Shown piece by piece: positions 1 through 6,737 of a stretch of DNA of 64,000 nt. The position numbers and the translations under genes were made by a program. This DNA comes from Bacillus sp. F19 (GTDB lineage Bacteria; Bacillota; Bacilli; Bacillales; Bacillaceae), in NCBI GenBank assembly GCA_023823795.1, contig CP085710.1:832001-896000 (forward strand), in the 5' to 3' direction. Every line of letters begins with the position of its first letter. Position 1 is the first letter of the stretch. The notes under the pieces were generated by a model that searched no databases, was not told the origin of the DNA, and worked only from the letters and a program-made list of their open reading frames with translations.

Positions 1-623
1 AGTGCCCAGTATGCTTCTTTGACAAGCTGCAGACGATGCTCTGTCTTTTCATTGGCCATTAGTGTCATGGCAATGACCAGATAACGTTCCTGAGGCAGTT
101 CAAATACTTTTTTATCAAAATCTCTTGCTAAATAGCGGTCAGACAGAGTGCGAAGTCCAATATATGTAAACAGCTTGTCTTTTTCCGGCTGAATGATGGA
201 AGAGAGGCTTTCTATTTCTTCATGTGAATAAGCGTTAAGCAAATGCGGACTGTATATGCCCTTATCAGTGAGTGTTTTGATCAGGTTCAGAAACGAATCA
301 TATCCATTATGCTGATTGCGGTTGAATGCAGCTTCCTTATAAAGCTTTCTTAGATAAATGCGAGCACAAAAGTAAGTCCATTGAGGCTCAAGCTCACTAA
401 TATTGGAGAGGCCTTCGAGAATAAGGAGATTGGAGATTTGGGATGTTGTGTAATCATTTCGGCCTTCGATGCTTTGGATGATTCTTGTGCTGTAATCATC
501 CAGGTCAAGCTCTTTGAAGTCGTGTCCGATTTCATCTATGAAGTTCTTAATCCGTTTTTCTGAAAATGGGGATTTTTCAAGTGTCAGTTCATTAAAAATA
601 ATAGTTGCCATTGTGGTTGCCAT
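1..623 (-). CDS. Ribonucleoside-diphosphate reductase, alpha subunit (5' part only)
   Basis: The coding sequence runs off the left edge, so only about 207 N-terminal residues are visible. They read through without a stop and include the stretch 'GIYSPHLLNAYSHEEI' and the pattern LTDKG...YIGLRTLSDRYL...PQERYLVIAMTLMA, typical of the N-terminal half of class I ribonucleotide reductase large subunits, which reduce NDPs to dNDPs. The start is the ATG at 623, preceded by AGGAGG seven bases upstream; a second ATG lies four codons in. The cobalamin riboswitch and terminator upstream argue for repression by B12, a known arrangement where a B12-independent reductase backs up a B12-dependent one. The catalytic cysteines lie outside the window, so the class is inferred. 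Confidence 0.82.
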   Translation of the reverse strand, partial: MATTMATIIFNELTLEKSPFSEKRIKNFIDEIGHDFKELDLDDYSTRIIQSIEGRNDYTTSQISNLLILEGLSNISELEPQWTYFCARIYLRKLYKEAAFNRNQHNGYDSFLNLIKTLTDKGIYSPHLLNAYSHEEIESLSSIIQPEKDKLFTYIGLRTLSDRYLARDFDKKVFELPQERYLVIAMTLMANEKTEHRLQLVKEAYWA

Positions 624-643
624 TTGACATCCTCCTAAAAAAA

Positions 644-700
644 TAATAAAAAAGCGCAAGCGCCCTTGTCAGCTCCTGGTTCTGAACGGGGAGCTGAATT
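644..700 (-). repeat. Shortened copy of the dispersed 125-nt intergenic element
   Basis: Read on the minus strand this has CAGCTCC, a short loop, GGAGCTG and then the tail GGGCGCTTGCGCTTTTTT. The three longer copies at 6596, 30047 and 57820 share this layout: a CTAGCTCC-like 5' arm and a GAGCTAA...GGGCGCTTGCGC-like 3' arm. The middle is missing here. Confidence 0.5.
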
Positions 701-710
701 TTTATGCCTA

Positions 711-740
711 AAAAAATCCGCTCATGGGATCATGAGCGGA
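711..740 (-). terminator. Intrinsic terminator between riboswitch and reductase gene
   Basis: Perfect palindrome at 717-740 (TCCGCTCATG...CATGAGCGGA) followed on the minus strand by a run of T. It lies between the cobalamin aptamer and the reductase start codon, which fits the expression platform of a transcription-terminating riboswitch. Confidence 0.75.
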
Positions 741-825
741 TCAAACGATAGAATAAAAGGGTGCAAGCAGTCCTATTATTAACCATCGTTCCATCTCCTC
801 AGTCCCCGAAGAATTCGAAACTATA

Positions 826-991
826 AGCAATCAAATGGCAGGTCTCCTGACTTGTGATCATTCTGCGCTGAGTCCTTCCCATACTTAATCTTGTACAGTG
901 GTAATCTCAGTTCGTCACACTTACAGTTGCGGGGACAGTTCCGGATTTGCACCGAATTCCCTTTTAAGCCAATAAATTGGCACCTTTGCTC
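826..991 (-). promoter_or_regulatory. Cobalamin (B12) riboswitch
   Basis: The minus strand carries the conserved core in the right order: GGGAATTCGGTGCAAATCC, then GGAACTGTCCCCGCAACTGT, then GTCAGGAGACCTGCC, with an outer 5' segment AAAGGTGCC. These are the hallmark segments of the AdoCbl aptamer, including the B12-box-like portion. It sits about 200 nt upstream of the reductase start and is followed by a terminator hairpin, so B12 binding would be expected to switch the gene off. Confidence 0.93.
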
Positions 992-1249
992 GCTGTTGTT
1001 TTTCAATATGTAGTATTGTATTTTTCATTAAATATCAATATGTTGTGTTTTTGGCTAATTTCATCATAATGGACAGGAAAAGAAATTTCAACTGAAATCT
1101 GCTAAAAATTCAAATAAAAATGTAAAACCATTTTACAGACCAGCGTGTTTCATCATAACATAGGGAGAGGAAGTTTTTCATTCAATCTCATTTATTTGAT
1201 CCGATTTATTTTTGAAAACAGCCTTCAATCTAAACAAAGGAGCCTTCAT

Positions 1250-2083
1250 ATGTACATACTTTTAAACGGTGAATTTAAACAGAAAAACGAAGTATCCATT
1301 GATTTTGAGGATAGAGGATATCAATTCGGGGATGGTGTGTACGAGGTTATCAGAATATATAATGGCTCATTTTTTGCGATGAAAGAGCACATGGAACGAT
1401 TTGTAAGAAGTGCAAAAGAGATTAAAATTGTCCTGCAGAATACAGCAGAGGAATTAACGGCGATGCTGAATGAGCTGCTTAGCAAAAATCAAGTGCAGGA
1501 TGGTGCGGTCTATATGCAAATCACACGGGGCGTAACAGGGAGGAAGCACCTTTTTCCAGGGCAAGACGTTAAGCCTCAAATTGTGGCCTATCCAATTCCC
1601 TGTTCAAAACCTGCAGCAGAGCAGGAAAAAGGAATTAAATTGCATTTGATGGAGGATGTCCGCTGGCTCCGATGTGACATTAAAAGTTTGAATTTGCTTG
1701 GGAATGTCCTTGCCAAGCAGGAAGCTTTTGAAAATGGGGCATATGAGGCTCTGCTGCACAGGGGCGAGCATATAACAGAAGGCTCTTCGTCAAATTTTTA
1801 CGGAATAAGGAACGGTGTGATTTATACTCATCCTGCTAATAACTTGATTTTAAATGGCATCACACGAATGAAGGTTGTTGAGCTGTGTGAAAAAAACGGT
1901 TTAACGCTAATCGAAGAAATGATCAAAGCAGATGATCTTGTAAACCTTGATGAAGCGTTTATTACATCAACAACCAGTGAAGTCATTCCAGTTATTGAGA
2001 TTGACTCAATGAAAGTCAGTGAGGGAGTACCGGGGCCGGTTACGAGAGAACTTCAGCGATTGTTTGAGGAAATGATAGATTAA
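1250..2083 (+). CDS. dat: D-amino acid aminotransferase
   Basis: A 277-residue fold-type IV PLP aminotransferase that interconverts D-alanine and 2-oxoglutarate with pyruvate and D-glutamate, supplying D-amino acids for peptidoglycan. The N-terminal 'MYILLNGEF' and the block DFEDRGYQFGDGVYEVIR are characteristic. The PLP lysine falls at residue 145 (IKSLNLLGN), the same number as in the characterised Bacillus enzyme. EGSSSNFYG and the late TTTSEVIPV block are also present. The ATG at 1250 follows AAAGGAG; an upstream in-frame start at 1145 would add 35 residues that do not belong to the family. It converges on nhaC, as in B. subtilis (dat = yheM). Confidence 0.95.
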   Translation: MYILLNGEFKQKNEVSIDFEDRGYQFGDGVYEVIRIYNGSFFAMKEHMERFVRSAKEIKIVLQNTAEELTAMLNELLSKNQVQDGAVYMQITRGVTGRKHLFPGQDVKPQIVAYPIPCSKPAAEQEKGIKLHLMEDVRWLRCDIKSLNLLGNVLAKQEAFENGAYEALLHRGEHITEGSSSNFYGIRNGVIYTHPANNLILNGITRMKVVELCEKNGLTLIEEMIKADDLVNLDEAFITSTTSEVIPVIEIDSMKVSEGVPGPVTRELQRLFEEMID

Positions 2084-2107
2084 GCAAAAGTTCAAATCAT
2101 TATAAAA

Positions 2108-2135
2108 AAAGGAAAGAGCCATAGCTCTTTCCTTT
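2108..2135. terminator. dat/nhaC convergent terminator, left copy
   Basis: GGAAAGAGCCATAGCTCTTTCC is an 11-bp inverted repeat with A on its left and T on its right. The same 28 bp recur at 3678-3705 on the other side of the insertion sequence, so this is one half of a target-site duplication of a bidirectional terminator. Confidence 0.8.
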
Positions 2136-3677
2136 CAGACTGTCGACAAATCCCCCCTTTTTGGGGGATTTGTCGGCAGTTTTTTTATATAATGAAAATA
2201 GAACAATACAGAGGTGATTTGGATGTTGTCTAAAAATAATCAAATGAATCGCGATCAACTAGAAATGATTACACTTGAACAGTTGGTGCCGGAAGATCAC
2301 TTAGTCCGTAAAATTGAACAAGCTCTCGATTTTTCTTTCATCTATCCATTAGTAGAGAAAGTCTATTCCGCAGATCGAGGTCGTCCAAGTATTGATCCGG
2401 TCATATTGATTAAAATGACCTTCATCCAATACCTTTTCGGTATTCGATCCATGAGAAGAACCATTGAAGAGATTGAAACCAACTTAGCCTACCGTTGGTT
2501 TTTGGGTTTTGGTTTTCATGACAAGGTGCCCCACTTCTCAACATTCGGTAAAAACTATGAACGGCGCTTTAAGGATACAGATCTGTTTGAGCAGATATTT
2601 TACCGCATCTTAAAAGAGGCGATTGATAAGAAACTGGTCAATGGAGAACAGGTATTTATTGATTCAACTCACGTAAAGGCTAGTGCTAATAAACGAAAGT
2701 ATCAGAAAAAAAATCGTACGAAAAGAAACGAAATCATATGAGGAAAGGCTCCAAAACGAACTCAATCTAGACCGCGAAGAAAACGGAAAAGCCTTTTCCC
2801 CAGATAAATTTGAACCGGAAGAGAAAGAGATTAAAGAAAGTACGACGGATCCGGAAAGTGGCTATTACGTAAAAGATGAAAGAACAAAACAGTTCGCTTA
2901 CTCATTTCACGCAGCCTCTGACGAAAAAGGATTTGTTCTGGGGACAATCGTTACGCCTGGTAACGTGCACGACAGTGCAATATTCGAGCCTCTACTTGAT
3001 CAAGTAACTGAGCTTCACAAGAAACCTGCTGCTGTTGCTGCCGATGCTGCTTACAAGAACCCTGCTCTTGCTCACTATTTGAACGAAAAGAAATTCGTCC
3101 GGTTTTTCCTTATACACGGCCAAAAACAAAAGATGGATTTTTCAAGAAAAGTGATTATGTGTACGACGAACATTTTGATTGTTACATATGCCCGCACGAT
3201 CAAGTGCTTCCTTACAGAACTACTACGAAAAAAGGATACAGACAATACTCTTCCGATCCGAAGGTTTGTGAAAATTGCCCATTCCTAAGCCAATGTACGG
3301 AGAGCCAAAATCATCAGAAATTGATTGAAAGGCATCTCTGGCAAGAATACTTAGATGAAGCTGAACACCTTCGTCATACAGAAGAGAACAAAACAATTTA
3401 TGCAAAACGTAAAGAAACGATAGAGCGTGTCTTTGCAGATGCAAAAGAAAAGCATGGTATGCGTTGGACAACGTTGAGAGGACTCAAAAAATTGTCCATG
3501 CAGGCGATGCTTACTTTTGCTGCCATGAACTTGAAAAAGTTGGCATCCTGGACATGGAAGCCAGCGAAAGCGGTATAAAAATAGTCAACGAATAGGCCTA
3601 CAAACATCAAATTAGCCCTAGAAATGACAAAAAGCATTCGGATAGAGTTCATCCGAATGCCTTTTGTCTACAATCTG
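2136..3677 (+). mobile_element. IS1182-family-like insertion sequence (about 1.54 kb)
   Basis: Bounded by imperfect terminal inverted repeats: CAGACTGTCGACAAA on the left and, read inward on the other strand, CAGATTGTAGACAAA on the right (13 of 15 identical). A stem-loop lies just inside each end (2143-2174 and about 3633-3662). The element is flanked by a 28-bp direct repeat that is itself a terminator palindrome. The transposase inside is frameshifted, so the copy is probably inactive by itself. Insertion between dat and nhaC leaves both genes intact and each keeps a copy of the terminator. Confidence 0.85.
2223..3578 (+). pseudogene. IS1182-like transposase, two frameshifts
   Basis: Three overlapping reading segments (2223-2741, 2683 to about 3091, about 3091-3578) together form one DDE-type transposase. 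The first has the N-terminal DUF772-like domain (GRPSIDPVILIKMTFIQYLFG) and the catalytic 'FIDSTHVKASANK'; the second has the TPGNVHDS and AADAAYKN blocks; the third has 'CYICPHDQ' and a C-terminal ERVFADAKEKHGMRWT block. The first shift is at an A8 run (2706-2713), where one A fewer would restore the frame. The second is near 3091, where one extra A would restore it. The shifts compensate. Start chosen at ATG 2223, seven bases after GAGGTG. Confidence 0.85.
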
Positions 3678-3705
3678 AAAGGAAAGAGCCATAGCTCTTT
3701 CCTTT
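3678..3705. terminator. dat/nhaC convergent terminator, right copy
   Basis: Second copy of the 28-bp palindromic sequence found at 2108-2135. It is followed by seven T on the plus side and preceded by AAA, and on the minus strand it lies directly after the nhaC stop codon, so it should terminate nhaC. Confidence 0.8.
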
Positions 3706-3710
3706 TTTTA

Positions 3711-5114
3711 TTAAGATGCAATTGATTCTAAGTTTGGTTTCCTGTTATTTTTACGTTCAGGAAGAAACCCGAACAAAATGCTGAACAAAGGAGAAAGATA
3801 TAAGAAGAACGCAAACGGAATGTACTGAATAACATCGACCCCAAGTGTCTGTGCAAAGAACGCTCCGCTGACTCCCCACGGGATTAATGGATTGACGAGA
3901 GTACCTCCATCCTCAAGTGATCTTGATAGGTATTTCTTTTCTATGTTCAGTTTTTCAAAAGCACTCTTGAAAGCTTGACCGGGAATAAAAATAGAAAGGT
4001 ATTGCTCTCCTGTTACTAAGTTGACTCCGATTGACGAACAAACTGCAGCAAGGATCAGCTGACCTTTTACTTTGATTCGCTGAATTAAGCCGTTCAACAG
4101 TGTCTGTATCAGCTGAAGAGTGTCCATTAAACCGCCTAAAGCAAAAGCGATCATAATAAGAGAAATCGACCACATCATGGACTGAAGTCCTCCGCGATTC
4201 AGCATGTTTTGAACCACTTCATGTTCAATGCTGAACGAAGTGCCGTTTTGCAGCACATTTAAAAATTGGGCAAACGTAGCTTGATCTTGAAATAAGAGTC
4301 CGATTGCACCGGCAGTCCCGATTCCGGCTGCAAGAGCAGGAATGACAGGTATTCTTGTCATTGCAAGGACAATCACAAGCAGGGGAGACAGGAGCGTCCA
4401 TGCACTGATCTGTACATGCTGCTGCATCACTGTCATGATTTCTTCAATATTAGCCAAAGTTGCCGCATTAATAGTTAAGGTTGTACCCATGTACCAAAAA
4501 AGAAAAGCTGTAATTAAAAAAGCAGGAATCGTTGTTTTGGACATATGCTGAATATGTGTAAAAATATTGACGGATGCAACGCCCGATGAAAAGTTTGTCG
4601 TATCGGACATTGGCGACATCTTATCCCCAAAGCAAGCTCCGCAAATCACAGCGCCCGCAGCCCACTCGACAGGAACACCTGCAGCAATGGCAACGCCCAT
4701 AAGAGCGACTCCAACTGTACTCACAGTTGTGAAACTGCTTCCCACTAATGAAGAGATAATGGTGCAGCAAATGAGAGTCAAAATGAGCAACGAACCAGGA
4801 TCAATCAGATTCAGTGCATAAATCATGACGGTTGGAATGGTACCGCTGAACATCCAAGCACCGATCAGGATACCGATTAATGCAAGGATAATTATGGGCT
4901 GAACGCCATTTTGTATTCCTTTTACTAAACCTGCTTCGATCTCTTTCCAGGAAAATTTATAAATGAAGGCAACTCCGCTTAATAAAACAATACACAGCAT
5001 CAGCGGCAGGTGCGGTTCTGTTTTTAAGTAAAATAAACTGATAAATATAATGGCAATCATCGATAGAAAAACCATGACTGCAGTTCCAAATGGAACGGTT
5101 TTGGAATGATTCAT
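3711..5114 (-). CDS. nhaC: Na+/H+ antiporter NhaC
   Basis: A 467-residue polytopic membrane protein, about the usual length of the NhaC family, with many hydrophobic helices from residue 8 on. Family blocks include 'GTIPTVMIYALNLI', 'SFTTVSTVGVALMGVA', 'CGACFGDKMSPMSDTTN' (the conserved GDKMSPMSD signature) and 'LIPWGVSGAFFAQTLGV' near the C-terminus. It should exchange external protons for internal sodium for pH and sodium homeostasis. A near-consensus sigma-A promoter lies about 50-85 bp upstream. Position next to dat and nhaX matches B. subtilis yheL. RBS AAGGAAGG precedes the ATG. Confidence 0.94.
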   Translation of the reverse strand: MNHSKTVPFGTAVMVFLSMIAIIFISLFYLKTEPHLPLMLCIVLLSGVAFIYKFSWKEIEAGLVKGIQNGVQPIIILALIGILIGAWMFSGTIPTVMIYALNLIDPGSLLILTLICCTIISSLVGSSFTTVSTVGVALMGVAIAAGVPVEWAAGAVICGACFGDKMSPMSDTTNFSSGVASVNIFTHIQHMSKTTIPAFLITAFLFWYMGTTLTINAATLANIEEIMTVMQQHVQISAWTLLSPLLVIVLAMTRIPVIPALAAGIGTAGAIGLLFQDQATFAQFLNVLQNGTSFSIEHEVVQNMLNRGGLQSMMWSISLIMIAFALGGLMDTLQLIQTLLNGLIQRIKVKGQLILAAVCSSIGVNLVTGEQYLSIFIPGQAFKSAFEKLNIEKKYLSRSLEDGGTLVNPLIPWGVSGAFFAQTLGVDVIQYIPFAFFLYLSPLFSILFGFLPERKNNRKPNLESIAS

Positions 5115-5171
5115 AACTTGTAATTCCTTCCTTTTATACTTGAACGCTTTTGTGCTTTTGTGTATAAAAGT

Positions 5172-5199
5172 ATTATATCAATCTATTAACTTATGTCAA
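5172..5199 (-). promoter_or_regulatory. Sigma-A promoter of nhaC
   Basis: On the minus strand TTGACA (5199-5194) and TATAAT (5177-5172) are both exact consensus hexamers, separated by 16 bp. The start codon is 57 bp downstream of the -10. Confidence 0.8.
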
Positions 5200-5235
5200 C
5201 TGGGGAAAAATAGGAAGAAAAACCTTGTGACGAAG

Positions 5236-5319
5236 ATCAAAATCTCATTACTTTCCTAATCAGGTTTTTTACTTCCCGGAATAACACTTTTACTTGCCAG
5301 AACGGAATAAATACTTGCC
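5236..5319 (-). repeat. Degenerate 21-bp tandem array, GGCAAGTA type
   Basis: Four successive units of exactly 21 bp on the minus strand, each starting with GGCAAGTA, GGCAAGTA, GGGAAGTA or GGAAAGTA followed by 13 variable bases. Only the first 8 or so bases are conserved. It begins about 60 nt beyond the terminator of the 5400-5681 gene, on the same strand as that gene. A matching array is at 54704. Confidence 0.75.
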
Positions 5320-5380
5320 AATCTGATAGAAATACTGTCTTTTTTCCATATCATAGGCTTAGCGAAGAATTAGAAATCTA

Positions 5381-5414
5381 AAAAAAAGAGGAGCAGGCTC
5401 TAACTGGCCTGCTC
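5381..5414 (-). terminator. Terminator overlapping the end of the 5400-5681 gene
   Basis: GAGCAGGC (5391-5398) pairs with GCCTGCTC (5407-5414), and the minus strand continues into a T run. The stop codon of the gene lies in the loop. Confidence 0.75.
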
Positions 5415-5681
5415 TTCTTTTTTGTATATATACAAGGTATCATCTTCACCATAGTGGAAATGTATGTTGTGGCCATTATTATTTAACACTGGAATTAGGG
5501 TGTTGTGATACTCTTCATCATGAACATCTCTAAAATGAAGCTTCAAAGCTTTATTCGTCATAGAAACTTTACCGCTCAGCATTTCAAGATGCTCTGCATC
5601 TTCAATTGAAGCACGGAGAAGATTTGGGTTAAGGATAAAGTATTCATGAATGTCATATAAAACAATATTTAAATTACTCAT
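5400..5681 (-). CDS. Uncharacterised 93-residue protein
   Basis: A small acidic, soluble protein with no transmembrane segment and no motif I recognise. It starts at ATG 5681 behind AGGAGGACAGC and ends inside its own terminator, so it looks like a self-contained monocistronic gene between nhaC and nhaX. The C-terminal part is rich in His, Asp and Tyr (HNIHFHYGEDDTLYIYKK). I know of no gene at this spot in B. subtilis, so it may be lineage-specific. The clean RBS, terminator and codon use support a real gene. Confidence 0.75.
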   Translation of the reverse strand: MSNLNIVLYDIHEYFILNPNLLRASIEDAEHLEMLSGKVSMTNKALKLHFRDVHDEEYHNTLIPVLNNNGHNIHFHYGEDDTLYIYKKEEQAS

Positions 5682-5840
5682 CAGCTGTCCTCCTGAATAT
5701 GGATAATTTATTTATATCCAAAAGAGAATGGAGGCATACAGCTCTTCTATAAGTCAATTGCAAACGATTTTATTTTCTGAGGTCGTTGATCTCCTTTGAA
5801 ACATCGGATAAACCTGAAAAAATAGTAATGAAGACAAAAA

Positions 5841-5862
5841 ACGAATGCAGGAGAGCATTCGT
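5841..5862 (-). terminator. nhaX terminator
   Basis: ACGAATGC, loop AGGAGA, GCATTCGT, followed on the minus strand by TTTTTGTC; located just after the nhaX stop. Confidence 0.8.
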
Positions 5863-5870
5863 TTGCTAAG

Positions 5871-6389
5871 TTATTTTGCGATCAGCACCGAAATAGCTGA
5901 GTTATGGGACACTTTATCGCTTACTCCGCCAAACAGCAATTTTTTGAGGCCGCCTGAATCTCTGCTGCCCATTACAATTAAATCAGCATTTTTTTCTTCT
6001 GCATAATTCAAAATCGCATCTGATGGAGAACCTGATAAGATTTCAATCTCTCCAATAGCCTGATTCTCATCCATTTTCATCCTGATTCTTGAAACCATTT
6101 GATCTGCGTTATCAAAATAATCATGCTGGGTGTGAGTTTGATCGAGCTGCTGTGACGGGTCAGGCGCGACCGGATAGTTTTGCAGATTGTCTGTCAAATA
6201 GCCATTGGCAGGTGCACTTGGAATAACAGGCTGAATTCCTCTGGTGCGCATCGCGTGTTCTTCTTGGAAAACGTGAACGACAGTCAGCCTGGATTCTAAT
6301 TGTTTGCTCAAATCTATTCCTGTTCTTAAAGCTGCCTGACTTTCATCCTGTCCATCATAGGCTACCACTATATGTTTAAACGTGTTCAT
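5871..6389 (-). CDS. nhaX: Universal stress protein NhaX
   Basis: A 172-residue UspA-family protein. The N-terminus has the Rossmann-like 'IVVAYDGQDESQAALRTGI' pattern (beta strand, then Asp that contacts ATP). The C-terminus has the ATP-binding signature 'DLIVMGSRDSGGLKKLLFGG' followed by 'VSHNSAISVLI', i.e. the G-2x-G-9x-G-(S/T) type motif. A proline- and glutamine-rich insert of about 40 residues lies between. Family members bind ATP and respond to stress. The position beside nhaC is that of B. subtilis nhaX (yheK). ATG 6389 follows AGAGAGG. Confidence 0.92.
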   Translation of the reverse strand: MNTFKHIVVAYDGQDESQAALRTGIDLSKQLESRLTVVHVFQEEHAMRTRGIQPVIPSAPANGYLTDNLQNYPVAPDPSQQLDQTHTQHDYFDNADQMVSRIRMKMDENQAIGEIEILSGSPSDAILNYAEEKNADLIVMGSRDSGGLKKLLFGGVSDKVSHNSAISVLIAK

Positions 6390-6595
6390 TTTATCAAATC
6401 CTCTCTAGAGAAAATGTGTTTATAGATAAATACCCTTTTTCTGAAAAAATAATCAATTAACATAAAGAAAACGAATTTATAAAGAATTTAGGACCGGACA
6501 GACACAATTTTTCCTAAATAGGCGTACACCTTTGATAATTAGGGTAATAAGTAGAAGAATTTATTTTCAAATTATAAAAGAATAGAATTGAACGC

Positions 6596-6719
6596 ATTGA
6601 TGTCTAGCTCCATTGCCCAACTGCTCGGCCAGATTAAATCCGCCAAAAAAATCAAACCCGGACTTTTCTGCCGGATTCTTATCTGACTGCGGGAGCTAAA
6701 CGGGCACTTGCGCTTTTCT
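6596..6719 (+). repeat. Dispersed 125-nt intergenic element, copy 1
   Basis: Starts ATTGATGTCTAGCTCC and ends GGGAGCTAAACGGGCACTTGCGCTTTTC. The middle contains an internal inverted region around AATCCGCC and GGCCAGA. It aligns along its length with the copy at 30047 and less closely with 57820. Upstream is an AT-rich TATAAAAGAATAG stretch that could act as a promoter. It ends directly before the RBS of the penicillin-binding protein gene. Confidence 0.7.
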
Positions 6720-6737
6720 AATATCAGGGGGTTACTA

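Noticed and set aside
5236-5319. CRISPR-like or minisatellite reading of the 21-bp arrays
   Set aside because: Only about 8 of 21 bases are conserved and spacers are too short for CRISPR; recorded instead as phased word arrays.
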